Shown: piece after piece, positions 25,600 through 34,881 of the stretch
Layout: each line of letters begins with the position of its first letter
Position numbering within the stretch: the stretch's first letter is position 1
Assembly (NCBI RefSeq): GCF_036346105.1
Contig: NZ_CP107811.1
Coordinates: 3,230,501 to 3,294,500 of the forward strand
Source: Streptomyces sp. NBC_00539
Lineage (GTDB): Bacteria > Actinomycetota > Actinomycetes > Streptomycetales > Streptomycetaceae
DNA: 64,000 nucleotides
Direction of reading: 5' to 3'
Notes under the pieces: generated by a model
The model's database searches: none
What the model saw: the letters and a program-made list of their open reading frames with translations, nothing else
What the model was told of the DNA's origin: nothing
Program-made: the position numbers and the translations under genes

Positions 25600-26127
25600 C
25601 TAGTTCTCGAGGGCGTCGACGCCGGCCTTGGCGAACTTCTCGTCCAGGTCACCGCTCGGGGCGCCGGCCACGCCGATGCCCGCGACCGGGGCGCCCTTCG
25701 CCTGCACCGGGGCACCGCCGGCCAGGAAGAGGGTGCCGGGGATGTCCTTGAGGTTCGGGGTCTGGGCGAGCCGGCCGGCGAGCACCGAGGTCGGGGCGTT
25801 CCAGGACACGGCGGTGTACGCCTTGCGCTGCGCCGACTCGTAGGACTGCGGGCCGGCGCCGTCGCCGCGGAGGGTGACGACGGTGTTGCCGTTGCGGTCC
25901 ACCACCGCGACCGTGACCTTCTGGCCCTCCTTCCCGGCGGCCTCCAGCGCGGCCTGGGCCGCGCGGGTGGCGGCGCCGACGGTGAGGTGGGTCGAGGTGG
26001 TGAAGGTCTTGTCGTCGCCCTTGGGGCCGTCGGACTGGGCGGCGCTCGCGCTGACGGCGCCGAAGGTCCCGGCGCCGAGCGCGACGGCGAGGGCGGTACC
26101 GGTGAGGACGCGGGTACGGGTGTTCAT
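25600..26127 (-). CDS. hbpS: Secreted haem-binding protein HbpS (GlcG/DUF336 family)
   Basis: 175 residues with a signal peptide (MNTRTRVLTGTALAVALG, cleavage near ASA-AQ at about 32). The mature part is a GlcG/HbpS domain: HLTVGAATRAAQAALEAAG, VTVAVVDRNGNTVVTLRGDGAG, ESAQRKAYTAVSW and GAPVAGIGVAGAP. In S. reticuli, HbpS is an extracellular haem/iron-binding octamer that modulates the SenS kinase under redox stress. Here it is divergent from a kinase/regulator pair, the same arrangement. The ATG at 26127 has AGGAG seven bases upstream. The identification rests on domain plus context. Confidence 0.88.
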   Translation of the reverse strand: MNTRTRVLTGTALAVALGAGTFGAVSASAAQSDGPKGDDKTFTTSTHLTVGAATRAAQAALEAAGKEGQKVTVAVVDRNGNTVVTLRGDGAGPQSYESAQRKAYTAVSWNAPTSVLAGRLAQTPNLKDIPGTLFLAGGAPVQAKGAPVAGIGVAGAPSGDLDEKFAKAGVDALEN

Positions 26128-26296
26128 GCTGCTACTCCTGAGGTAGGTGGTCCGCTGCTCCAAGCCTCACCCGGGATCCCGCCCCCGCCCGTCCCCGCAC
26201 CGGCCGACCCCGGGGTCATCCGATCGGCCGATGCGCACCCACCCACCTGCCGGTTTGGCTCAGGATGTACCCAAGCCCCACCCCCAGGAGCCCCCC

Positions 26297-27640
26297 GTGA
26301 CCCCGGACCCGAACCCCACCCCCGCCGAGGACCCCACCGGCCCTGCCCGGGGCACCGGCCAGGCCCGGGGCACCGGCCAGGGTGACGGGACCCGGGCGGG
26401 CCACGAGGCCCGGGCGGCCCACGAGGCGGACGGCGCCGACACCGGCACCGACGGCGCCCGCGCCACCGCCACCGCCACCGCCACCGCCACCGGGACGCGG
26501 ACGCTGGCCGCCGTCACGCACGCCGCGTTCTTCCTGCTCCTCGGGGCCTCCGTGGCCAGGTTCCTGCTGCACCACCCCGGCGAGCCCCGTACGCCGTGGG
26601 TCATCGCCCTCGGCGCCACCCTCGCCCTGCTGTACGTGCTCGGGCCCGCCGTCGGCGCCGCGCCCACGCTGCGGCGCCTGCTCTGGCTCGGCGTGGTCGT
26701 GGCCACCTGGGTGGTCCTCGTCCTGCTCGCGCCCAGCTTCGCCTGGTGCGCAGTCCCCCTCTTCTACACCGCCCTGCGCACCCTGCCCCCGCGCGCGGCG
26801 GTCGTCCTCGTCGCCCTGCTCACCGCCCTGGTCGTCGCCGCCCAGCTCAGGCTGTCCCCGTCCTTCGACCCCAACCTCCTCCTCGCCCCGCCCGCCGTCG
26901 CCGCCCTCGCCACGGCCGTCTTCGTCCACATGGAGCGCCAGACCCGGGCCCAGCGCACCCTGATCGACGACCTCATCCGCACCCGCCGGGAACTGGCCGC
27001 CACCGAGCGCCGCGAAGGCACCCTCGCCGAACGCCAGCGGCTCTCCATGGAGATCCACGACACCCTGGCGCAGCACCTGTCCAGCCAGCAGATGCTGCTC
27101 CAGGCCGCCGACCGCACCTGGGACAGCGACCCCGCCACCGCCCGCGCGCACGTCCGGACCGCCACCGACACCGCCGCGCGCGGCCTCGCCGAGGCCCGCC
27201 GACTGGTCCACGACCTCGCACCGCCCGAGCTGGCGGGCGGCGGGCGCCTCGCCGACGCCCTGCGGGCGCTGGACGCCGGCCCCGACATCGAGGTCCGCTT
27301 CCACCTGGAGGGCACGCCCGCAGCGCTGCCCGACCGCGCCGAATCCGCCCTGCTGCGGATCGCGCAGGGCGCCCTGGCCAACGTCCGGGAGCACTCGGGG
27401 GCCCGCACCGCCGCCCTGACCCTGAGCTTCCTGGGCGACCAGGTCGTCCTGGACGTCGCGGACGACGGCCACGGCTTCACCGAACCGCGCGAACCCCGCG
27501 CCGACGTCCCCGACCGGGGCCACGGCCTGCCCGCGATACGCGCCCGCGTGCGGCAGCTCGGCGGCACCCTGACCCTCGAATCCACCCCCGGCGAAGGAAC
27601 CGTCCTGTCCGCCGCGATCCCCCTGGAGCCGGCCCGATGA
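26297..27640 (+). CDS. senS: Sensor histidine kinase SenS-like
   Basis: 447 residues. About 68 residues of low-complexity Gly/Thr/Ala/Pro sequence come first, encoded partly by simple repeats (GCCACC units near 26462-26491). Hydrophobic segments consistent with five membrane helices follow (about 70-211), then a HisKA_3 dimerisation domain with the phospho-acceptor His254 (RLSMEIHDTLAQHLSSQQ) and an HATPase domain with VADDGHGF and GHGLPAIRARV. Topology and locus match SenS of the HbpS-SenS-SenR system. The GTG at 26297 has AGGAG six bases upstream. The stop overlaps the senR start by four bases. The N-terminal extension may be strain-variable. Confidence 0.88.
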   Translation: MTPDPNPTPAEDPTGPARGTGQARGTGQGDGTRAGHEARAAHEADGADTGTDGARATATATATATGTRTLAAVTHAAFFLLLGASVARFLLHHPGEPRTPWVIALGATLALLYVLGPAVGAAPTLRRLLWLGVVVATWVVLVLLAPSFAWCAVPLFYTALRTLPPRAAVVLVALLTALVVAAQLRLSPSFDPNLLLAPPAVAALATAVFVHMERQTRAQRTLIDDLIRTRRELAATERREGTLAERQRLSMEIHDTLAQHLSSQQMLLQAADRTWDSDPATARAHVRTATDTAARGLAEARRLVHDLAPPELAGGGRLADALRALDAGPDIEVRFHLEGTPAALPDRAESALLRIAQGALANVREHSGARTAALTLSFLGDQVVLDVADDGHGFTEPREPRADVPDRGHGLPAIRARVRQLGGTLTLESTPGEGTVLSAAIPLEPAR

Positions 27641-28260
27641 CCACGATCCTCCTCTGCGACGACCACGTGGTGGTCCGCGCCGGCCTGCTGGCCCTGCTGG
27701 GCAGCGAACCCGACATCGAGGTCCTCGGCGAAGCGGGCAGCGGCGAGGAGGCGGTCGCGCTGGCCGCGAAGCTCCGGCCCGAGGTGGTGCTGATGGACCT
27801 CCAGCTGGGGGCCGGCATCGACGGGGTGGAGGCCACCCGCCGCATCACCTCCGCCCCGAACCCCCCGCACGTGCTGGTCCTGACGACGTACGACACCGAC
27901 GCGGACATCACCCGGGCCATCGGGGCGGGCGCGACGGGGTACCTCCTCAAGGCGGAACGGCCCGAGGAACTCTTCACCGCGATCCACTCGGCGGCAGCCG
28001 GCCGCACCACCCTCTCCGCGCCGGTGGCCAGCCGTGTGATGGCCCGCATGCGGGGGTCACGCCCGACGCTGACGGACCGTGAACTGGACATCCTCGGCCA
28101 GCTGGCCCGCGGCCTCGGCAACCGCGACATCGCCCGGGCCCTGTTCATCAGCGAAGCCACGGTCAAGACCCACCTGGGCCGCATCTACGACAAACTCGGC
28201 GTCGACACCCGCGCGGGAGCCGTCTCGGTAGCCAAGGAACAACGCCTCCTCCCGTCGTAA
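27637..28260 (+). CDS. senR: Response regulator SenR-like (NarL/LuxR family)
   Basis: 207 residues. Receiver domain (about 1-120): CDDH acidic pocket, phospho-acceptor Asp54 in VLMDLQLG, Thr/Ser region VLTTYDT and Lys in GYLLKAE. The C-terminal LuxR helix-turn-helix (about 145-205) reads LTDRELDILGQLARGLGNRDIARALFISEATVKTHLGRIYDKLG. In S. reticuli SenR regulates furS-cpeB and hbpS-senSR. It is translationally coupled to senS (ATGA overlap) and probably acts on the divergent hbpS promoter. Confidence 0.92.
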   Translation: MTTILLCDDHVVVRAGLLALLGSEPDIEVLGEAGSGEEAVALAAKLRPEVVLMDLQLGAGIDGVEATRRITSAPNPPHVLVLTTYDTDADITRAIGAGATGYLLKAERPEELFTAIHSAAAGRTTLSAPVASRVMARMRGSRPTLTDRELDILGQLARGLGNRDIARALFISEATVKTHLGRIYDKLGVDTRAGAVSVAKEQRLLPS

Positions 28261-28275
28261 CGCCACCCCCGCCAA

Positions 28276-28510
28276 CCCCAGCCCCGCCGACGTTCAAGGC
28301 ACGCGGCCCCGCCAAATCCAGCCCGCCACGTCCGAGGCACGCGGCCCCGCCAAACCCAGCCCCGCCACGTCCCAGGCACGCGGCCCCGCCAACCCCAGCC
28401 CCGCCGACGTTCAAGGCACCCGGCCCCGCCAACCCCAGCCCCGCCGACGTTCAAGGCACCCGGCCCCGCCAAATCCAGCCCCGCCGGCGTTTGAGGCGCG
28501 GGGGCCCGGG
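28276..28510. repeat. Second cluster of degenerate CCCGCCGGCGTTTGAGGCGC-type repeats
   Basis: Five or six degenerate copies of AACCCCAGCCCCGCCGACGTT-like units each precede GGCACGCGGCCC or GGCACCCGGCCC. The last copy (about 28480-28500) matches the otsA/otsB cluster core exactly. It lies downstream of senR. A short CCAACCCCACCGG direct repeat follows at about 28591-28620. Confidence 0.8.
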
Positions 28511-28679
28511 GCCGGCCCCCGCAACGGCGCCGCACCCTCCCACCCACACACACCGCACGCGGGCCGGCCCCCACCCACGGCGGAACCCACCGGCCAACCC
28601 CACCGGCCAACCCCACCGGCCATACCCACCAACCCAACCCACCCGGCGGAGCCACCCCACCCCGTGACACCATCTCTAC

Positions 28680-29183
28680 GTGCTCGACATCGGCTACTCC
28701 CTCTCCCGACGCTTCCCCGACCCCCCGCAGACCGACTACCGCTCGGCGGACATCCACACCCTGCGCCACGACCTCTTCTGCGGAGACGTCTACCTCGCCG
28801 ACACCCACGCCGACCGCGAGCTGTCCACAGCCTGGGGATGGGTTCCCGTCCTCGACTTCGCCTGGGCGCTCTGCGACATCGTCGAGCAGCTCGACCAGGA
28901 TCCGCGCGGCAGCCGCTCCGCCAACCGCCAGTACGCGGAACTCGACTTCACCGAGTCCTCCGACCGCATGCTGTTCGAGCGCCGCTTCGGCTGGGTCGAC
29001 ATCGAGGCCGACTGGATGCCGCCCGAGGAAGCCCCCCTCACCTTCACCCACCGCCTGCTCCGCCGCGAGGCCCGCGACTTCCTCCACGACCTCATCGCCG
29101 ACCTCGTCGACATGCACGACGGCCTCGCCGACAACCCCGCCATCTGGACCCTCCAGGCCCGCTTCCCCCGCGTCCCCGCCTGA
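28680..29183 (+). CDS. Conserved-looking hypothetical protein
   Basis: 167 residues, acidic, soluble and mostly helical in appearance, with many aromatic and acidic residues (YRSADIHTLRHDLFCGDVYL, FTESSDRMLFERRFGWVDIEADWMP). Codon use is typical for the genome, so it is probably a real gene. I do not recognise a family. The GTG at 28680 (VLDIGYSLSRRFPD) has no ribosome site and follows the repeat region, so the start is uncertain. It is convergent with the pentapeptide-repeat gene. No signal peptide or membrane segment. Confidence 0.65.
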   Translation: MLDIGYSLSRRFPDPPQTDYRSADIHTLRHDLFCGDVYLADTHADRELSTAWGWVPVLDFAWALCDIVEQLDQDPRGSRSANRQYAELDFTESSDRMLFERRFGWVDIEADWMPPEEAPLTFTHRLLRREARDFLHDLIADLVDMHDGLADNPAIWTLQARFPRVPA

Positions 29184-29252
29184 GGGCCGCAGCAGCCGCC
29201 CGCACAGCGGCTCCCCCCTCCCCCTCCATCGGCGCAGCCCCCGCCGACACGG

Positions 29253-29939
29253 CTACGGCACCACCCGCACCCCCAGCTGCGCGGCCAGCGCCGGGGCCAG
29301 GTCGTACAGCTGCGCCGGACTGATCACCGCCCCCGCCAAGGCGTCCACCCCCCGCGCGATCCCCAGTTCCACCGCCTCCCGCAGGTCCACGTCCGACATC
29401 CGCGCCCCCTGGAAGTCCGCCCCCCGCAGCGTGCAGTCCCGGAACTCCACCCGCTCCAGCACCGCCCCCGCGAAGTCCGGCTCCACCAGCACGCACCCCT
29501 CGAAGACCACGTCTTTGAGCTTCGCCTTGCGCAGGTTCAGGTAGTCGATCTTGCCGCCCCGCACGACCACCCGCTCCAGCACCGCCCCGTGCAGCTGGAC
29601 GCCGCCGAGCCGCGCCTCCACCAGCTCCACGTCCCGCAGCGAGGCCCCCGACAGGTCCGTCCCCACCCCCCGCACCCCCTCCAGCACCGAATCCAGGATC
29701 CGCGCCTTCGCCAGCCCCGCCTCGTCCAGCGCGCACCGTCGCAGCGCACAGTCCATGAACCGGGCCCCGATCCCCTCCTGCCGGCCGAAGTCCACGTCCA
29801 CGAACTCCACCGCGTCGTAGTCCCCGTCCGGCTCCAGCCCACCCCCCTGCCACGCCGCCAGCTCCGGCAACCGCACCTCCGCGCGCTTCGCCGCCTTCAC
29901 CGGCCCGCCCCGCCCCCGGTCCTGCCCCTTTCGCACCAT
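29253..29939 (-). CDS. Pentapeptide-repeat protein
   Basis: 228 residues. Successive A(D/N)LXX-like pentapeptides run from about residue 45 to 190 (DFGRQ, GARFMDCALRRCAL, DLSGASLRDVELVEARLGGVQLHGAVL, DFAGAVLERVEFRDCTLRGADFQGARM), predicting a right-handed quadrilateral beta-helix. The basic N-terminus and short hydrophobic C-terminal end lie outside it. Family members include DNA mimics that protect gyrase (Qnr, MfpA), but many have no known role and nothing here proves gyrase binding. The ATG at 29939 is clear. It is 37 bases downstream of the acetyltransferase gene, likely the same transcript. Confidence 0.85.
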   Translation of the reverse strand: MVRKGQDRGRGGPVKAAKRAEVRLPELAAWQGGGLEPDGDYDAVEFVDVDFGRQEGIGARFMDCALRRCALDEAGLAKARILDSVLEGVRGVGTDLSGASLRDVELVEARLGGVQLHGAVLERVVVRGGKIDYLNLRKAKLKDVVFEGCVLVEPDFAGAVLERVEFRDCTLRGADFQGARMSDVDLREAVELGIARGVDALAGAVISPAQLYDLAPALAAQLGVRVVP

Positions 29940-29976
29940 GCCCCCATCGTGACGCACCCCACTGACAACGCCCCGC

Positions 29977-30471
29977 CTAACCCGCAGCCCCCGACTCCGC
30001 CGGCCCCGCCAGCCCCGCCAGCGCCTCGTCCGTCAGCCGGTACACCGTCCACTCGTCCTGCGGCCGCGCGCCCAACGCCTCGTAGAACGCGATCGTCGGC
30101 TCGTTCCACTTGAGCACCGACCACTCCAGCCGCCCGTACCCCCGCTCGCCACAGATCCGCGCCAGCTCCGCCAGCAGCGCCTTGCCGTGACCACCACCGC
30201 GCGCGCCGGGACGCACGTACAGGTCCTCCAGGTAGATCCCGTGCACCCCGCGCCACGTCGAGAAGCTGAGGAACCACAGCGAGAACCCGACGGCCTCCCC
30301 CTCCTCCGTCTCCGCGACGTGCGCGAAGGCCGCCGGCAGCTCCCCGAACAGCGCCTCCCGCAACTGCTCTTGGGTGGCCCGCGCCTCCTGCGGCACCTTC
30401 TCGTACTCCGCCAGCTCGCGGATCATGGACCAGATGACGGGAACGTCCGCCTCCACAGCGTTGCGAATCAT
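29977..30471 (-). CDS. GNAT N-acetyltransferase, diamine/SSAT-like
   Basis: 164 residues. GNAT fold: MIRNAVEADVPVIWSMIRELAEYEK start, HGIYLEDLYVRPGARGGGHGKALLAELARI (acetyl-CoA pyrophosphate loop) and LEWSVLKWNEPTIAFYEALGA near the end. The N-terminal ELAEYEK and the IYLEDLYV strand resemble spermidine/spermine and diamine acetyltransferases. The neighbouring FAD amine-oxidase-like gene on the opposite strand fits polyamine metabolism, but the substrate is inferred only. TAGGGT (30478-30483) lies six bases before the ATG, indicating a leaderless transcript. Confidence 0.87.
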   Translation of the reverse strand: MIRNAVEADVPVIWSMIRELAEYEKVPQEARATQEQLREALFGELPAAFAHVAETEEGEAVGFSLWFLSFSTWRGVHGIYLEDLYVRPGARGGGHGKALLAELARICGERGYGRLEWSVLKWNEPTIAFYEALGARPQDEWTVYRLTDEALAGLAGPAESGAAG

Positions 30472-30588
30472 GCCCGCACCCTACGACCGGCCCGCCCGCG
30501 CGCATCAGCCAACCAGCCCCCGATCCGGCCTCGGAACGCGACATCCCGTCCCTGGACACCCCTCGGAAACGGGGTGTAGCAACTCCCC

Positions 30589-31968
30589 ATGACGATCAAC
30601 GGCGGCATTTCCTTCTGGTACGCGACGGATCACACCGCCACCGCCCCGCCCCGCGCCCCCCTCACCTCCGACGCCACGGCAGACGTCGTCATCGTCGGCG
30701 GCGGTTACACCGGCCTGTGGACCGCCTACTACCTCAAGTCCTCCGCACCCGACCTCCGCGTCACCGTCCTGGAGCAGAAGTTCTGCGGCTACGGCGCCTC
30801 CGGCCGCAACGGCGGCTGGCTCTACAACGGCATCGCCGGACGCGACCGCTACGCCGCACTCCACGGCCACCAGGCCGCGCTCCGCCTCCAGCGGGCCATG
30901 AACGAGACCGTCACCGAGGTCATCGACGTCGCCGCCAAGGAGGACATCCGGGCCGACATCCACCACGGCGGCGTCCTCGAAGTCGCCCGCACCCCCGCCC
31001 AGCTGTCCCGCCTGCGCGCCTTCCACGAGGGCGAGCTCGCCTTCGGCGAAACGGACCGCGTCCTGCACGACGCCACCGACACCCGCGCCCGCATCGACAT
31101 CGCGGACGCCGTCGGCTCCAGCTGGACCCCCCACGGCGCCCGCATCCACCCGCTGAAACTCGTCACGGGCCTCGCGGCGGCCTGCGAACGGCTCGGCGTT
31201 GTCATCCACGAGTCGACCCCCGTCACCGAGATCGCCCCCGGCCGCGCCCGCACCCCGTACGGCACCGTCCGCGCCCCGTACGTCCTGCGCTGCACCGAGG
31301 GCTTCACCGCCGCCCTCAAGGGCCACAAGCGCTCCTGGCTCCCCATGAACTCCTCGATGATCGTCACGGCCCCCCTGCCCCCGTCCACCTGGCAGTCCCT
31401 GAACTGGTCCGACTCGGCGCTCCTCGGCGACATGGCCCACGCCTACATGTACGCCCAGCGCACCGCCGACGACCGCATCGCGATCGGCGGCCGCGGGGTC
31501 CCCTACCGCTACGGCTCCCGCACCGACAACGACGGCACCACCCAGGAACGCACCGTCGCCTCCCTCACGGCCCTGCTCACCTCGTTCTTCCCGCTGCTCA
31601 CCGGAGTGGAGGTCACCCACGCCTGGTCGGGCGTCCTCGGCGTCCCCCGCGACTGGTGCGCCACCGTCACCCTCGACCGCACCACCGGCCTCGGCTGGGC
31701 CGGCGGCTACGTCGGCTCGGGCGTGGCCACCGCCAACCTCGCCGGGCGCACCCTGCGCGACCTGGTCCTGGGCGAGGCCACGGACCTCACCGCCCTCCCC
31801 TGGGTCAACCACCGCGTCCGCCGCTGGGAACCGGAACCCTTCCGCTGGCTCGGCGTCCAGGCCCTCTACGCCGCCTACCGCGAGGCCGACCGCCGCGAAA
31901 CCGCCACCCACACCCCCACCACCACCCCGCTGGCCCGCCTCGCCAACCGCATCTCGGGCCGCCACTGA
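30589..31968 (+). CDS. FAD-dependent amine oxidoreductase (DAO/PuuB-like)
   Basis: 459 residues. The N-terminal FAD Rossmann motif VVIVGGGYTGLWTAYYL is followed by GYGASGRNGGWLYNG, typical of the gamma-glutamylputrescine oxidase/glycine-oxidase subgroup of DAO proteins. The C-terminal WSGVLGVPRDWCATVTLD and GWAGGYVGSGVATANLAGRTLRDL complete the FAD site. It probably oxidises a secondary or polyamine-derived amine with H2O2 or imine release. The ATG at 30589 lies in a short divergent promoter region shared with the acetyltransferase. A terminator hairpin follows at 31989-32016. Confidence 0.88.
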   Translation: MTINGGISFWYATDHTATAPPRAPLTSDATADVVIVGGGYTGLWTAYYLKSSAPDLRVTVLEQKFCGYGASGRNGGWLYNGIAGRDRYAALHGHQAALRLQRAMNETVTEVIDVAAKEDIRADIHHGGVLEVARTPAQLSRLRAFHEGELAFGETDRVLHDATDTRARIDIADAVGSSWTPHGARIHPLKLVTGLAAACERLGVVIHESTPVTEIAPGRARTPYGTVRAPYVLRCTEGFTAALKGHKRSWLPMNSSMIVTAPLPPSTWQSLNWSDSALLGDMAHAYMYAQRTADDRIAIGGRGVPYRYGSRTDNDGTTQERTVASLTALLTSFFPLLTGVEVTHAWSGVLGVPRDWCATVTLDRTTGLGWAGGYVGSGVATANLAGRTLRDLVLGEATDLTALPWVNHRVRRWEPEPFRWLGVQALYAAYREADRRETATHTPTTTPLARLANRISGRH

Positions 31969-31988
31969 AACACCGGCAGAAACGCCGT

Positions 31989-32016
31989 AAGGCCCCGGAC
32001 CACCGCCCGGGGCCTT
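31989..32016 (+). terminator. Terminator after the FAD oxidoreductase gene
   Basis: A 10-bp stem AAGGCCCCGG / CCGGGGCCTT with an eight-base loop, followed by a short pyrimidine run. Confidence 0.85.
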
Positions 32017-32041
32017 CCTCTTCGGATTCAGATCGAGCTGA

Positions 32042-32413
32042 TCATCGGCGACTGTGCCGCCGGGACGGTCCGTCATCACCGGTCCGCGCACCGACCGCGC
32101 CTCGTATGTGACGGCTGGCGGGAGGCTGCAAGTCATCCCGCATCAACCGCTGCAGCGAATCCAGCTCCGCAAAGAACGGGCGTATGACCTGCTGATACTC
32201 AGGGTCTTCGAAGGTCACATCATCGTCGGCAAGCATGTCGCGCGCTGCCCGAAGCTGGTGATAGACCGGCACGGCGGCCTCGTAGATGTGGTCCGGCGCC
32301 GCAATGGCCAGCTCTCGGAGAACGGACTTGGCGTCCGAGTGCTGGGGATCGCTGAGAAACGCGTCGTGGATGGCCTGCGTGCGGGAGGGCCCGCCCTCCA
32401 CGGTGCGGAGCAC
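32042..32413 (-). CDS. Hypothetical protein, atypical codon use
   Basis: 123 residues from a GTG at 32413. Soluble and helical, with acidic stretches (ADDDVTFEDPEYQQVIRPFFAELDSLQRLMRDD) and a basic tail. No family is recognised. Its third codon positions are much less GC-biased than neighbouring genes (codons such as TTT, GAT, GTT, ATA, TAT, CCT occur freely), which suggests acquired DNA. It lies just beyond the 3' end of tRNA-Thr, a common integration side for actinobacterial elements, yet no integrase or duplicated tRNA end is visible. It could be a small remnant of an element or a real accessory gene. Confidence 0.45.
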   Translation of the reverse strand: MLRTVEGGPSRTQAIHDAFLSDPQHSDAKSVLRELAIAAPDHIYEAAVPVYHQLRAARDMLADDDVTFEDPEYQQVIRPFFAELDSLQRLMRDDLQPPASRHIRGAVGARTGDDGPSRRHSRR

Positions 32414-32522
32414 TGCCCGGCCCCGGGACCTGGCTCCGGAGCCGTGTCTGAGACCAGAACTGAGACAGAGAGCACCCGTGCGGCCCTCGCCCGGCGCCGC
32501 CGCAAGATTCGGTGAAACACGA

Positions 32523-32555
32523 AAGCCCAGCTCAGACGAGGTCTGAGCTGGGCTT
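32523..32555 (-). terminator. tRNA-Thr terminator
   Basis: A perfect 14-bp stem (32523-32536 with 32542-32555) and a five-base loop, seven bases past the tRNA 3' end. Confidence 0.88.
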
Positions 32556-32562
32556 CCACCAG

Positions 32563-32637
32563 AGCCCCCTGTCGGATTCGAACCGACGACCTACGCATTA
32601 CAAGTGCGTTGCTCTGGCCGGACTGAGCTAAGGAGGC
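32563..32637 (-). tRNA. trnT: tRNA-Thr (anticodon TGT)
   Basis: A full cloverleaf can be drawn: acceptor GCCTCCT / AGGGGGC, D-arm GCTC / GAGC, anticodon stem ACGCA / TGCGT with loop CTTGTAA (anticodon TGT, reading ACA and ACG), and T-arm GTCGG-TTCGAAT-CCGAC. CCA is not encoded. The 3' end faces the low-GC3 ORF. Confidence 0.96.
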
Positions 32638-32705
32638 AGTGCACACCCGCCGGTTACTCGGGCGGGACCGCCATCACTCTACACAGCGCGCGAATCCGTC
32701 GGCCA

Positions 32706-33421
32706 TCACATTCGACGGCCCTCCACGGGGTACCCCGTCGACGCCAGCGCCGCCGCCACGGCGACCGGGTCCGCTTCCGGGGCCAGGGTTTCGAGCACCT
32801 CGGACGTGAGGGGGCGCAGGGCGTGGACGTGGCGGATCGCGTCCGGATCGAGCTGCCGTGCGTAGTAGTCCTGGCGAAGGCGTGGTACGCCTCCGGCGTG
32901 CCGGCCGCCAGGACGTGGAAGAGGTGGCCGGTGCCGTCGTCGGCGTACTCGGCGTACTCCACCGGCCCGGCCCGCCAGGCGGTGTCGTGCGTCTCCCGCC
33001 AGAAGACGACCGTGGCCACCCGCACCTCGTCGTCGCAGAACGCCGGCTCGTCGAGCAGCGGCCGGAACACCTCGGGCAGGGTGTCCACCAGCCCGGGCCA
33101 CAGGGCCATGTCCTCGTTGGTGTAGGGGCTCATGGAGGACTCGTGGTCGAAGCCGCGGCCGAAGACCCCGTCGGGGGTGAAGAGGATCGCGTACTCGTCA
33201 CCCGCGCCGTTGTTCATCAGCCCGGCCTCGGTCCCCGGGCCCCACCCGGGGTCGTAGTCGAAGTACCTCCCGCTCCGGCCGCCCATCAGGACGTCGAGGG
33301 CCGCCAGGGCCCGGCAGCGGTCGCGCAGGACGTGGACGTCCGGGAGGACGGCGATCAGTTCGTGGACGGTGTGGGGGCGCGGTGCGGCGGCCATGCGGGT
33401 CATGCGGGTCATGCGGGTCAT
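32706..33421 (-). pseudogene. Hypothetical protein gene with an apparent -1 frameshift
   Basis: Reading from the MTRM start, a coherent protein runs through DVHVLRDRCRALAALDVLMGG, MNNGAGDEYAILFTPDGVFGRGFDHES and DTLPEVFRPLLDEPAFCDDEV to AYHAFA. Coding then continues in another frame as DYYARQLDPDAIRHVHALRP up to VEGRRM and a stop at 32706. A single missing base near 32868-32874 (GCCAGGAC where GCCCAGGAC is expected) explains it. The intact product would be about 235 residues, of unknown function. Three 9-base repeats at 33393-33419 create four in-frame ATG start candidates (33421, 33412, 33403, 33394). It may be a real mutation or a sequencing error. Confidence 0.7.
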
Positions 33422-33521
33422 GAAAGCAGGCGGGTCCGACAGATCGCACAAAGTTCGAAGTCATCGCGGTGCGGTGCTGACAGTGGAGGGCACGGCCGGT
33501 AGCGTCGGGCGGAGTCCGGAT

Positions 33522-33537
33522 TCTGGACTAGACCTTC
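33522..33537. promoter_or_regulatory. msiK: Candidate DasR operator upstream of msiK
   Basis: TCTGGACTAGACCTTC, 49 bases before the msiK ATG. The core TGGACTAGACCTT is identical to the site upstream of nagK (15992-16004). It agrees with 11 of 16 dre consensus positions. Confidence 0.55.
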
Positions 33538-33585
33538 CACTCGGATCGTCCGGCACGTTCCTGCCGGTAGAAGGGATTCACCACC

Positions 33586-34677
<1,092 letters not shown>

Positions 34678-34698
34678 CGGTTCCGGCAACGGCGGAGG

Positions 34699-34727
34699 AA
34701 GGGGTGCCCCGCCAAGGGGTGCCCCTT
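34699..34727 (+). terminator. Terminator after msiK
   Basis: Inverted arms AAGGGG-TG-CCCC (34699-34710) and GGGG-TG-CCCCTT (34716-34727) with a two-base internal mismatch, 22 bases past the msiK stop. Confidence 0.65.
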
Positions 34728-34881
34728 CCCGGCGAGTTGCCGCGGCCGTGTCCGGATTCCCGGGCAGATCGGACCATTCGGCCCTACTCGTCAACCCGGG
34801 AATCGAAAAGCCGCGTCGAACCATCCCCCGACCGGGTGACTGAATGTCGCCACGTCTTCACCGAGCGCTACTCTCGCCCTC

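Noticed and set aside
32563..32637. tRNA-Thr as an occupied attachment site
   Set aside because: No second copy of its 3' end, integrase or excisionase was found in the window; only suggestive context remains.
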